From positions 84,604,324-84,668,323 of the forward strand of contig CP136061.1 of the NCBI GenBank assembly GCA_032622095.1: DNA of 64,000 nt, in the 5' to 3' direction. The DNA is from Siphonodentalium dalli. Taxonomy: Eukaryota; Mollusca; Scaphopoda; Gadilida; Siphonodentaliidae. The position numbers and the translations under genes were made by a program. The notes under the pieces are model-generated. The model saw only the letters and a list, made by a program, of their open reading frames with translations. It searched no databases and was not told the DNA's origin. The stretch's first letter is position 1. Each line of letters begins with the position of its first letter. Positions 58,501-61,477 of the stretch are shown piece after piece.

Positions 58501-59012
58501 AATGTATTACTGATTTACTGACCCCCCATAATGTGTCCATTCCGCACATTTTGAGTGGTGACACGACCCCCTATGTCCAACGGTTCTGGAGATATAGTCA
58601 CGGCGGGTGGTAGTACTTCGCGCAAAAAGGGGCGTGGCCATTTGACCCATTTCGCCCTCAATGGGAAAAGTGTCACCAACCAAATATTGTTCGTGTACCT
58701 TCAATTAGTGGATTCATGAAGAGTTTTGCTCTGGACATACAAGTGCATACAAAACCACCATGAGCTACTAGAGTATACCTGGATTCAGCGATACAGACAT
58801 GTACCGTACATCTGGGTCTACATGGGAAATATGTACCTGGATTCAGCGATGTCTTCATACAGAATCCATTGACATGGTGGAGGTGTTGTAATGTCATGTA
58901 TTGGAATAACACTTCCATTTGGTTCATTGGCAAAAGTGTCCACAAGAATTTCTTGGCCAGCAGCAGCTGTTGAAGCCTCCTTGATTGACATATGAACAAT
59001 TGAACCAGTCAT
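19263..59012 (-). CDS. TPRA1: TPRA1 orthologue, seven-transmembrane protein, 10 exons, 391 aa
   Basis: Orphan GPCR-like membrane protein (TPRA1/GPR175, Tmemb_40 family); the vertebrate protein is reported to act in Hedgehog signalling. Exons, 5' to 3': 59012-58837, 48495-48363, 47744-47655, 40619-40547, 37306-37227, 32183-32052, 30642-30582, 21519-21417, 20722-20642, 19509-19263. The 1176 nt are divisible by 3 with no internal stop, every intron is GT-AG, and all split codons join sensibly. Predicted residues: 1-58 extracellular with sequon N32GS; TM1 63-80 ([15 protein letters not shown]); TM2 ~96-121; TM3 134-157; TM4 ~169-188; TM5 ~216-237; TM6 250-276; TM7 284-306; cytoplasmic tail with ILFSYK. 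The family member in humans is 373 aa. The start ATG at 59012 has a good AAAAATGA context; in-frame ATGs upstream to 59063 are possible alternatives. Introns total ~38.6 kb and are built of transposons and minisatellites. Confidence 0.93.
19540..19838. mobile_element. Family e two-hairpin MITE in TPRA1 intron 9
   Basis: Ends ACCTGAATTTACTGTGTCTG and AGACACATTAATTTCAGGCT are inverted. AATGAGGTCCCC and GGGGATCTCATT hairpin stems lie at each end. It sits just upstream of exon 10's acceptor. Confidence 0.75.
19900..20641 (-). repeat. 67-bp minisatellite made from exon 9 and its splice donor
   Basis: Eleven intronic units follow exon 9, which itself forms the twelfth. Each contains the last ~59 bp of exon 9 (codons for [18 protein letters not shown]), the donor AG|GTAATTTAAT and the restart of exon sequence. 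Units differ by a few substitutions (for example ACCAACGGGTC versus ACCAAATGGTC). Confidence 0.93.
20642..20722 (-). CDS. TPRA1: TPRA1 exon 9 (TM7)
   Basis: Acceptor CTTTTTTCAG|TATG; encodes [20 protein letters not shown] then FLRDFF; donor TTCAG|GTAATT. Matches VDATTFLYFSFF.PLIY..FLRGFF of the family. The 3' 59 bp and the donor are expanded into the adjacent 67-bp array. Confidence 0.9.
20723..21416 (-). other. TPRA1 intron 8
   Basis: No clear element. 20930-21130 has weak similarity in style to pearl-like cores (AAAGGGATAACTCC). A C/A-rich CCCTAACCCCTAAC tract lies near 20890. Confidence 0.4.
21417..21519 (-). CDS. TPRA1: TPRA1 exon 8 (TM6)
   Basis: Acceptor TTATTCTTTCAG|CG; encodes [20 protein letters not shown]; donor GACATTG|GTTAGT. 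The polypyrimidine tract of this acceptor is the first unit of the 39-bp minisatellite. Read-through of the array gives a spurious 585-codon ORF. Confidence 0.92.
21525..23112 (-). repeat. 39-bp minisatellite (about 41 units) abutting exon 8 acceptor
   Basis: On the plus strand the unit is AGAATAAAGAGTAGAACATT + AATCATAGACTCAATCACA; about a quarter of the units lack GTA (36 bp). Unit lengths are multiples of 3 and lack stops on the minus strand, giving a long artefactual ORF continuous with exon 8. The exon-proximal unit supplies the acceptor's pyrimidine tract. Confidence 0.95.
23113..24147. repeat. 56-bp minisatellite, left block (~18 units)
   Basis: The unit contains GGGTTAATTATTATATATTT, GAGTTCGATAACATGTGTC and TATGGATTTGGTGGTGA. 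Later units are almost identical, which suggests recent expansion. It continues at 25914-26145 after a Helitron insertion. Confidence 0.95.
24148..25913 (+). mobile_element. Non-autonomous Helitron
   Basis: Starts TCTATCTATTATATATTTTG and ends with CTAG. CCGCC-AGT-GGCGG forms a hairpin 10 bp before that CTAG end (25889-25901). It sits exactly between A and T of the 56-bp array (GGGTTAA^TTATTATATATT), so array sequence is continuous on removal and there is no target duplication, as expected of rolling-circle insertion. A GTGTGTTT microsatellite lies near the 5' end. The body has two diverged blocks with GAAACGGGTGKAGC and CGACTTGAAATTTGGT. No Rep/helicase ORF. Confidence 0.9.
25914..26145. repeat. 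56-bp minisatellite, right block (~4 units)
   Basis: Same units as 23113-24147, more diverged (GAGATGGATAGAATG variants). Two further worn units occur near 27200-27290. Confidence 0.9.
26669..26850. mobile_element. Short TA-flanked MITE (CTCTCAGGTGCC ends)
   Basis: TA-CTCTCAGGTGCC and GGCACCTGAGAG-TA are perfect inverted ends. The interior has several CACTATTATT repeats. About 178 bp, no ORF. Confidence 0.75.
26895..27025. repeat. ~21-bp tandem repeat (ATTATGTGTACCCTACATGG)
   Basis: About six units; the second copy of the duplication has three to four units at 27540-27625. Confidence 0.85.
27751..28109. mobile_element. TIR element (GTTCAGACGACCACGAT ends)
   Basis: Inverted ends ~38 bp long share GTTCAGACGACCACGAT and CAATYG, around a 280-bp non-coding centre. 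A truncated left end is present in the first duplicated block (~27155-27190). Superfamily not determined; no clean target duplication. Confidence 0.7.
28110..28709. other. No gene; intronic spacer
   Basis: GAATTTCATTTCTATGACAT occurs twice (28288 and 28440), about 150 bp apart. Nothing else recognised. Confidence 0.4.
28710..29616. mobile_element. 907-bp TIR element with ~103-bp perfect ends (TAGTCCAAGTC family)
   Basis: Bases 28710-28813 and 29514-29616 are inverted copies without obvious mismatch, starting TAGTCCAAGTCTTCTCGTAC. The flanks GATCGTCAA / GATTGTAA may be an imperfect 8-9-bp target duplication. The interior is AT-rich with no ORF. The short relative at 3869-3978 keeps only the outer ~50 bp. 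Confidence 0.85.
29617..30581. other. No confident gene; intronic spacer
   Basis: A 73-codon plus-strand ORF at 29624-29845 has mixed composition ([12 protein letters not shown]) but no family I recognise and no good splice context. Confidence 0.35.
30582..30642 (-). CDS. TPRA1: TPRA1 exon 7 (end of TM5)
   Basis: Acceptor TTTATTTCAG|ACA; encodes [20 protein letters not shown]; donor TACCAG|GTCAGT. The acceptor and first ~22 exon bases occur again 46 bp upstream. Confidence 0.9.
30655..30700 (-). repeat. Duplicate of exon 7 acceptor edge
   Basis: Minus strand TTATTGCAG|ACATATTCGC and GGTATTCATCC repeat the acceptor and first ~22 bases of exon 7 with three substitutions, 46 bp upstream. The first copy within the exon continues into the full coding sequence; this one does not. 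Confidence 0.8.
31090..31526. mobile_element. Family b TTAA MITE, complete (437 bp)
   Basis: TTAA-CCCTTTACCCAACAGAAC and GTTTTGTTGGGTAAAGGG-TTAA. Hairpin modules (GCCAATGCATTCTC stems) at 31112-31195 and 31302-31375; the first has a small loop duplication (CCATATACCATAGG). piggyBac-type target. Confidence 0.88.
31563..31846. mobile_element. Family c/b hybrid TTAA MITE, right half deleted
   Basis: Left end TTAA-CCCTTTGAGTGCCAGG (family c), then the shared hairpin module (31615-31684) and the GAGCCCCAGACAAAC / GGGGCTCCCTG centre of family d; the right half is lost, leaving GGATTAAAGGG-TTAA. Confidence 0.7.
32052..32183 (-). CDS. TPRA1: TPRA1 exon 6 (extracellular loop, TM5)
   Basis: Acceptor TTGTTCCTAG|GGT; encodes [10 protein letters not shown]...[18 protein letters not shown]; donor TTCCTA|GTGAGT. 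The LYPD and GHGG..FW motifs of the family are recognisable. In phase 0 at both ends. Confidence 0.93.
32184..32415. other. Intronic spacer with ORF relic
   Basis: Near 32357-32400 the frame [16 protein letters not shown] matches the relic at 6720-6800. Confidence 0.35.
32446..33562 (-). mobile_element. hAT transposon remnant, 1117 bp, exact 8-bp target duplication
   Basis: Terminal inverted repeats TAGAGATGGGCGGTT / AACCGCCCATCTCTA have the YAGNGRTGGGC form typical of hAT. CTCCTTAA is present immediately before (32438-32445) and after (33563-33570), and its removal restores the mariner-like MITE. The interior is mostly AT-rich; only the start of a transposase remains near the right end. Inner subterminal motifs include several CGGTTTCGGTT / AACCGAAACC copies, possible transposase-binding sites. 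Confidence 0.93.
33333..33443 (-). pseudogene. N-terminal BED zinc-finger fragment of a hAT transposase
   Basis: From the ATG at 33443 the frame reads [18 protein letters not shown] and then [12 protein letters not shown] before a stop (33333-33335). S-P-V-W-x-Y-F followed by K-C-x-x-C is the start of a BED-type zinc finger, found at the N-terminus of hAT transposases. The remaining ~600 residues are absent. A GTGAAA next to the stop could be an old splice donor. Confidence 0.75.
33894..34169. other. No gene; intronic spacer
   Basis: Worn similarity to the 56-bp minisatellite unit (GATGTGTTTATGGAATGAG...GGGTTAAT) near 33950-33985 and 34110-34125. Confidence 0.4.
34170..35117 (+). mobile_element. 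Pearl-like family A element with inserted hairpin
   Basis: Opens with the ACAGTC-AAT-GACTGT hairpin and GTTCACC, and ends GACGGACGACGAG...TCAGGTGAGCTAAAA. A ~145-bp hairpin (34447-34592; arms TCTCACACTCGTCC..TTGAGCC) and AT-rich filler interrupt its 5' half. Confidence 0.75.
35118..35640. other. No gene; intronic spacer
   Basis: Unique AT-rich sequence. Confidence 0.4.
35641..36075. mobile_element. Family e two-hairpin MITE
   Basis: Left end CAAGCCTGAATCTAGTGTCTG; hairpins at 35670-35762 and ~35967-36056; middle with GCAAATTTGGGGGATATAG. The right end is worn (CAGACACACAGGC). Confidence 0.8.
36076..36473. other. No gene; intronic spacer
   Basis: G-rich tract (GGGGGG) near 36280-36430; no element recognised. 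Confidence 0.4.
36474..36870 (+). mobile_element. Pearl-like family A element, 5'-truncated
   Basis: Begins in a core unit (TTATGTCCCTGGCCCGGCCC), has two units, a GGACGGATGGATGG run (36778-36812) and the end CAGGTGAGCTAAAA. Confidence 0.8.
36871..37226 (-). other. TPRA1 intron 5 proximal sequence
   Basis: Contains a two-copy ~46-bp tandem repeat at ~36966-37044 (TATTAACAATAYGC, GCGAGCAGCTA). No element otherwise. Confidence 0.45.
37227..37306 (-). CDS. TPRA1: TPRA1 exon 5 (cytoplasmic loop, TM4)
   Basis: Acceptor TTTTTTTCAG|GT; encodes [17 protein letters not shown] and VYSVTQ; donor ACACAG|GTAACT. Matches the GHLES.SSIKRVL...YSVTQ region of the family. Confidence 0.93.
37330..37640. repeat. 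30-bp minisatellite upstream of TPRA1 exon 5
   Basis: About nine units of GTTATTAAAGGGACCCATG + TTACTCACAGA. The first ~45 bp (AAGTCTGTATAACGTCACCA, CTAAAGGGTCCC) match a unit of the 69-bp array at 61860-62930, so both come from one repeat family. The ORFs on both strands are artefacts of the 30-bp period. Confidence 0.9.
37641..38072. mobile_element. Family e two-hairpin MITE, left end lost
   Basis: Hairpins at 37645-37714 and 37955-38044 and the middle CCAAATTGGCAGATATACA. The left terminus runs into the 30-bp array. Confidence 0.7.
38088..38202. repeat. 28-bp tandem repeat, four units
   Basis: Units of TTAAGCCTGAAGGTCATTCC + ACACAATA. Confidence 0.9.
38210..38395 (+). CDS. Possible small secreted peptide ORF (61 aa)
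   Basis: An ATG with fair context (GACATGG) opens an ORF starting [18 protein letters not shown], which has the look of a signal peptide, followed by a 43-residue polar segment with one Cys. It lies antisense inside TPRA1 intron 4 in non-repetitive sequence. There are no homology or splice clues; it may be chance. Confidence 0.2.
   Translation: MAHALLVIVTMVYLAICQSLSKLDAIISYRFMKNVEHCLYEAEPSMNSNPIIIKTNGIGNK
38488..39400. mobile_element. Family d TIR element split by a pearl-like element
   Basis: Left TACCCTGTGCC plus hairpin module (38496-38565) and GGGGCTC centre; right hairpin (39299-39367) and GGTAAAAAAATCCCGACTTA end. AATTAGGTAT occurs at both outer borders (38470, 39400). The outer left TIR is missing. 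Confidence 0.75.
38762..39282 (+). mobile_element. Pearl-like element, family D, copy 1
   Basis: Starts ATAAAAGGTCAGCAGACC (hairpin GGTC-AGCA-GACC) and GTGTCCCCCGACAAC; ends ACGTCGGGGGACAAAAA (inverted). Two core units of ~170 bp share AAAACTGTAGGAGGAGTTGA and TTGCAAATCACCAACATG; a GGACGCACGGACGG run precedes the end. Nested in a family d element. Confidence 0.8.
39401..40076. other. No gene; intronic spacer
   Basis: Unique AT-rich sequence. Confidence 0.4.
40078..40146. mobile_element. Solo hairpin module with a variant loop
   Basis: GCCAATGTATTCTCTTATAT...AGAGAATGCATTGGC stands alone, without any of the three outer TIR types. Its loop is GAGACTCCCTTTGGGAGACT instead of the usual GTCGACC/GGTCGCC. 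Confidence 0.8.
40172..40392. repeat. 33-bp minisatellite, seven units
   Basis: Unit GGAAGGGTTAATAAGGGAGG + TAACTCCAGTCAT; the period is a multiple of 3, so ORFs appear on both strands. Located ~150 bp from exon 4. Confidence 0.93.
40513..40546 (-). repeat. 21-bp duplications of the exon 4 donor edge
   Basis: On the minus strand TTTGGGCTTGCTTTCG|GTAAG occurs at the true exon end and again 21 nt downstream, with a third partial copy (TTTTGGGCTT). Use of the second donor would add seven in-frame residues. Confidence 0.88.
40547..40619 (-). CDS. TPRA1: TPRA1 exon 4 (TM3)
   Basis: Acceptor TTAATTTCAG|TTG; encodes [19 protein letters not shown]; donor TTTCG|GTAAGT. A second in-frame donor 21 nt downstream arises from duplication of the exon edge. 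Confidence 0.92.
40690..41330 (+). repeat. Diverged pearl-like family B units
   Basis: Four worn units with GTGCCGATGGAT, AAATCCAAGATGGCT and GGCCATGTTTTTTGAC. No ends recognised. The rest of 40620-41666 holds no gene. Confidence 0.6.
42094..42196. repeat. 18-bp AT minisatellite
   Basis: Five to six units of ATTTATATAATATAATAC at the 3' end of the MULE transposase relic. Confidence 0.92.
42191..43341 (-). pseudogene. MULE transposase with FLYWCH zinc finger, inactivated
   Basis: Starts [17 protein letters not shown] at 43341. The FLYWCH finger (YLVFNHYKF..., W-T-C, C-S-A-T) is cut by a TAA before its H-N-H ligands. An intron is likely (donor CTA|GTATGT near 43030; acceptor TTTTGCAG near 42909). 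The second exon reads [18 protein letters not shown] (first catalytic D region), LPLVYG-like [23 protein letters not shown] (second D), [11 protein letters not shown] (C-x-x-H) and TTNHVEGWH (candidate E). It has an in-frame TAG just before DGTFD and a frameshift near 42395 (LEDAPAG/NDIEKF). The C-terminus ends abruptly at FNFNVV before the AT minisatellite. Confidence 0.88.
45149..46338. mobile_element. Composite element F, copy 1 (CGAGAGGCC ... GGTAAACA)
   Basis: Splits the family B unit GCAAAGAGTA^AAATCCAAG. Left end CGAGAGGCCGATCACGATCG is a GCCGATC-AC-GATCGGC hairpin, then ATGTTAACCCAT. The right end is the hairpin TACCATACTATGGTA and ATGGGTAAACA, inverted to the left motif. TA flanks both sides. 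Its 3' half (45863-46338) is a family C pearl-like unit: AATGTC-AAT-GACATT hairpin, two ~150-bp cores (CATAACTCC, GAACTCGATCTGTATTTTGG) and a GACAGACAGACGG run. The left half differs from copy 2. Confidence 0.75.
46484..47265 (+). mobile_element. Pearl-like family A element with internal foldback
   Basis: Starts ACAGTC-AAT-GACTGT and GCTCACC; core units up to ~47240. An inserted hairpin with ~65-bp arms (46666-46803; AAGCAAACAGGTACACTCC / GGAGTGTACCTGTTTGCTT) interrupts it. The GGAC run and 3' end are missing. Confidence 0.7.
47266..47654. other. Intronic spacer
   Basis: Unique sequence of higher GC; a GGGGGGATGTTGTGGGGGGA repeat lies next to exon 3. Confidence 0.4.
47655..47744 (-). CDS. 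TPRA1: TPRA1 exon 3 (TM2 and loop)
   Basis: Thirty codons, acceptor TTACAG|GTT and donor GACAAG|GTTTGT. Encodes [14 protein letters not shown]...VADK, matching the RAVVSMTV...VADK region of vertebrate TPRA1. Confidence 0.92.
47945..48290. repeat. Dispersed repeat with GGGGAATAACTC hairpin, copy 2
   Basis: Diverged copy of 10765-11060: AAACCGTGAACATGTTGTTT start, GGGGGAATAACTC hairpin, and TAGATTGTTATTAAAACCGT near the end. It reaches to within ~20 bp of the duplicated exon 2 edge. Confidence 0.7.
48305..48362 (-). repeat. 54-bp duplicate of the exon 2 donor edge
   Basis: Minus strand ACTAAAGTCCACARACAG...TTTATGGTTTG|GTAARN occurs twice in tandem, at the exon end and again downstream with donor GTAAAG. 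The extra 54 nt are in frame and stop-free, so use of the second donor would insert 18 residues. Confidence 0.88.
48363..48495 (-). CDS. TPRA1: TPRA1 exon 2 (TM1, start of TM2)
   Basis: Acceptor TTTTCTTTCAG|A, then [18 protein letters not shown]; donor GGTTTG|GTAAGT. Highly conserved TM1 block of the family. The 3' edge, including the donor, is copied again at 48309-48362. Confidence 0.93.
48540..48953. mobile_element. Family e two-hairpin MITE in TPRA1 intron 1
   Basis: AATAGTGTGTCTGACATTTG left end, GACAGACACTACATG..GCAGGCTTG right end; hairpins at 48562-48642 and 48829-48923. Confidence 0.8.
48954..50540. other. No gene; intron 1 spacer
   Basis: Mostly unique AT-rich sequence. A partial family A start (AGATAGTCAATAACTGT) is at 49273. 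A duplicated stretch AGATTTATAGA...CTTAGTATGAGCTGGTATATACA occurs near 49940-50065. A 90-codon plus-strand ORF (50120-50392) has no recognised domain. Confidence 0.4.
50541..51345 (+). mobile_element. Pearl-like tandem-core element, family E
   Basis: Three and a half ~168-bp units with GTCCAATAACTCTGCTGAAA, ATCCGGCCGGACCTGG and GAACTCATTCTAGATACTG, then a GGACAGACGGAACGG run (51262-51308). The flanking inverted motif is not certain (TATCCCCCTG / TTACCCCCTA). Confidence 0.7.
51386..52842 (+). mobile_element. Pearl-like family A element split by a family D element
   Basis: AAAGACTGAGAAGACTGGGAC start; family A sequence breaks at ACCCTCCATG...AACA (51832) and resumes at TAGGCCTGATGCTTCTTGAG (52645). 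The 3' end is lost at the exon-1-derived array. Confidence 0.75.
51833..52643 (+). mobile_element. Pearl-like family D element, copy 2
   Basis: ATAAAAGGTCAGCAGACC and GTGTCCCCGGACAAC start; ACGGGGGACAAAAAA end. It has one D-type core (AAAACTGTAGGAGGAGTTGA) and then two cores of another type (CATAACTCTRGGAAAAATCA, CTGTATNTTGATAT), so core units are mixed; a GGACGGACGGACTG run is at 52563-52593. Confidence 0.8.
52838..53425 (-). repeat. 45-53-bp minisatellite made from the exon 1 donor edge, main block
   Basis: About twelve units; on the minus strand each contains ATCGCTGAATCCAG|GTACAT, the last 14 bases of exon 1 with its donor, then ATTCCCCATGTAGACCCAGC. The orientation is the same as the exon. 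The array was later split by the 53426-58775 element. Confidence 0.9.
54266..54273 (+). promoter_or_regulatory. TATA box of the MULE transposase gene
   Basis: GAGCTATAAAAACC lies 55 bp before the transposase ATG at 54321. Confidence 0.5.
54321..55289 (+). pseudogene. MULE transposase with FLYWCH finger, catalytic core deleted
   Basis: Exon 1 (54321-54532) encodes [20 protein letters not shown] and an intact-looking FLYWCH finger: W-V-C-C..C-G-A-T and H-N-H. An intron follows (CAG|GTACGA ... TTTAACAG, 54533-54697). After it the frame meets [19 protein letters not shown], but the DGTFD region is missing. A second deletion joins FNIQ to IRRAIALPF, removing the TDFE and C-x-x-H block. The C-terminal half ([14 protein letters not shown]) runs open to TGA at 55289. 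AATAAA signals follow at ~55368-55382. Two of the three acidic catalytic positions are absent, so it cannot be an active transposase. Confidence 0.88.
55623..58260. other. Interior of the long-TIR element; no recognised gene
   Basis: 2.6 kb of unique AT-rich sequence without the repeat families found elsewhere. On the minus strand 55764-55620 reads [19 protein letters not shown], then [15 protein letters not shown]; with the MULE removed it runs a further ~12 codons to a stop. It is cysteine-rich but unidentified. It could be captured host sequence or chance. Confidence 0.35.
58776..58836 (-). repeat. Exon-1-edge minisatellite, exon-proximal unit
   Basis: One unit between exon 1 and the long-TIR element; carries the second donor CAG|GTATAC, 58 nt past the true one (frame-shifting if used). 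Confidence 0.88.
58837..59012 (-). CDS. TPRA1: TPRA1 exon 1 (coding part, residues 1-58)
   Basis: Encodes the N-terminal ectodomain ending [12 protein letters not shown] and two bases of an Arg codon; donor CCAG|GTACAT. The family motif L-Y-E-D-I fits vertebrate TPRA1. The donor and preceding exon bases are repeated in tandem in the intron. The sequence just 5' (59030-59100) has a ~46-bp duplication (ATATTCATCAACTYGTTCAT). Confidence 0.88.
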
Positions 59013-59221
59013 TTTTAATTTAGTTCCCACAGCAGATATATTCATCAACTCGTTCATCAACATCAGAAGAAATCAGCAGTCATATTCATCAACTTGTTCA
59101 TGTGCCTTCCATACTTGGATAAATGTGGAAGAGAGGAATCTGAAATTATTCAATATTAAATTAACAATTTAACACGACACTTACCAGGTCTCACTTGTGT
59201 GCAAACCTGACTATAATATAG
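59013..59221 (-). other. TPRA1 5' flank
   Basis: ATTCATCAACTYGTTCATNA is duplicated at 59040 and 59085 (~46-bp repeat with GAAATCAGCAG). In-frame ATGs reach 59063 before a TGA. No TATA box or CpG cluster is evident, so a non-coding first exon further upstream cannot be excluded. Confidence 0.4.
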
Positions 59222-59383
59222 TTAACCCTTTACCCAACATAACGGCCCTGTGCCAATGCATTCTCTTATATATGCGAGTCGACCATAGGTCGCCTCGCAT
59301 ATAAGAGAATGCATTGGCTTAACACATATTAAAAATGATAAAATTGTCAAGGAATGTAGAAAAATATTATAAAAATTGTTAAA

Positions 59384-61477
59384 CGAGAGGCCAATCACGA
59401 TCGGCAGATGTTTAACCCATACCTTGGCGATAGCGACTAGTCATAATTGATAATTTGTCAAAGATATGATCACAGGAATTAATCCATATATCAGTACCCA
59501 ACTTGTAATCAAAAGCTCAAATAATTTGTCTTAAGGAAGGGTTAAAGTATTTGGGGTGGGGAGGAGTAGTTTTAAATCTCATAACTCTGTCCCTATTCAC
59601 CCAAGGACCTCTCACTGTGAGATCCAATGGTTTAGTGATTTCGGAGGACATGTTTAGGAGTTTAAGTTAACTCATTGGAAGCAAAAGTGATAAATCCCTA
59701 TCTTTAACACTTTTGACATGCCAGATATTCAAAATTTATTCACTTCTAAAGAGAAATTATAATTTGTTGACAAGCCAGACTGCTTAGAATGACATACATG
59801 TAGGGGATTCCATCTCATATTTAAATGGTACTTTAATTACCCCCCCCCCTTCTCCCCAGTTATTTCTTTATCAAACATGGACAGATATAAGATCAGATCT
59901 GACCTGTGTATTAAATAAGATTAAGTGTTTCATAACAGGGGTGTATGCATGGTTTTCAAAAATATATATAGTTTATACAATTCAAAAGTATTATCTATAT
60001 AATGTTATACAGACATAATATGATGAGGATGCTTGCCCCTATGACCACTAAATCGTTCATATAAAAGAAAGTAAGTTAGCCCTCAATTAAATGGTTTCAC
60101 ACATTACAATGTTTTACAAGTAGCTTGGACACTAAAAGCCACAACCTTCAATGTTAATCTTCTAAGTGCTCTGTGGCCCCTAAAATTCAATCAACCATGA
60201 AAATATGAACAAATGGGAAAATAAGGTTCCTGGAAACACTAACATCTACCATATTGATTTTCAAAACAAGTCATCACTTACAATAGTCATGTATATTTAT
60301 CTGCCTGATTCCCATTGCATAGATAAATCATATTGACCATCAGCTGTTATTTTAATTTCAAATTGAAAGCACATGTCTGAAGGGTTAATATATTTTTCAA
60401 AAATCAATTAATCAGTCAAAACCAAAATTGATATAAGTGAATAGTGTGCAAAGATACCCAACAGATATTAAGAGATATGAGGAAGTGTCCATGTACATTA
60501 TAGCATGTGTCTATGGAAACCTTGGAAAGGGTTAATTATTTTTGAAACAAATTAATGGAATTTAGAAGACACTAAGTCTTATATAGGTGAGTGGGGGCTC
60601 TTATCTCACCCTGTAATGCAATTTCAAGAATAGGATAAACAACAGTCTTATGCTGCCATAAATCAATTTGACAGTTAGTATAAACAAACAGCCAGCCACC
60701 AGTGTTGTTTATCTTGACCACCAGAGCTCTGTATAATATGTCATCACTCATTTCATAACAGATTTCACTTGGAATGACAACATCTATAAAATGTCCTCTC
60801 ATATACTCTGGATGTTCACATGGTAATTTATTGATATCATTATATTACATGAAACTATTGCAATAAAATCTTCATATTTTCAAAACAGGATATCACACCT
60901 AATTAATCGTATAAAACTAAAATAAAAGAAAGTGTCAATATTTTTTATTATTAAACTTTTTTTTTTATTGTTATTAAAGTTCAAACAAAATTTAATATTT
61001 GTATCTGTTTGTATATGCTAAATTTAGCAAGGAGCTAAATCTAAAAAAATCCAATTTAAAAAAAAAAATGTTTTTTCTCGAAAAAGGGTCATAACTCCTT
61101 TAAAATTAATCGGATCAAACCCATATTCGAACTCGATCTGTATTTTGGGCTGTGAAACTCACATACCAAATTTGGTTCCAATCAGATAAAAAATGTTTGA
61201 GTTATGGCAGAATGCGTGAATTCTAAGTTGAAAAAGGGCCATAACTCTGTAACAAAATCTCGGATCAAACCCAAATTCGAACTCGATCTGTATTTTGGGC
61301 TGAGAAACCCATATACAAAATTTGATTTCGATCGGATAGAAAATGTTTGAGTTATCGCATTACTCGTAAAGTGTCTACGGACAGACAGACGGACAGACGG
61401 ACAGACAGACGGACCAACGACGAGTGGTCAATCCGGGCAACGACACTATGTTTACCATACTATGGTATGGGTAAACA
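59384..61477. mobile_element. Composite element F, copy 2
   Basis: Same ends as copy 1: CGAGAGGCCAATCACGATCG then ATGTTTAACCCATACC; right hairpin TACCATACTATGGTA and ATGGGTAAACA. The 3' part (60935-61477) is the same family C pearl-like unit as in copy 1; the left 1.5 kb is different and includes a coding-like stretch on the minus strand. Confidence 0.75.
60598..60805 (-). CDS. Unidentified coding-like exon inside element F copy 2
   Basis: Minus frame reads EYMRGHFIDVVIPSEICYEM, then SDDILYRALVVKINNTGGWL and FVYTNCQIDLWQH, ending in a donor-like CAGG|GTGAGA near 60600. The composition looks like globular protein rather than repeat noise. An acceptor near 60806 (CATCCAG) is weak. I do not recognise the family. 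It may be a captured exon or a single exon of a real neighbouring gene. Confidence 0.3.

Larger units (their letters stand above)
53426..58775. mobile_element. 5.35-kb element with ~490-bp terminal inverted repeats
   Basis: Left arm 53426-53912 and right arm ~58270-58775 are inverted copies (ends TACTCTAGTAGCTCATGGTG). The exon-1-derived array is continuous when it is removed, with TAC on both sides (3-bp duplication). A direct duplicate of ~90 bp of the left arm (CATTATGGGGGGTCAGTAAT) follows at 53910-53990. The interior holds a nested MULE and 2.6 kb of unique sequence without a recognised transposase. Superfamily unknown. Confidence 0.8.

Noticed and set aside
58508-58704. 65-codon ORF repeated at 53497-53820
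   Set aside because: The two are the inverted arms of one 5.35-kb element, so the repeated peptide reflects the DNA repeat; no domain seen.
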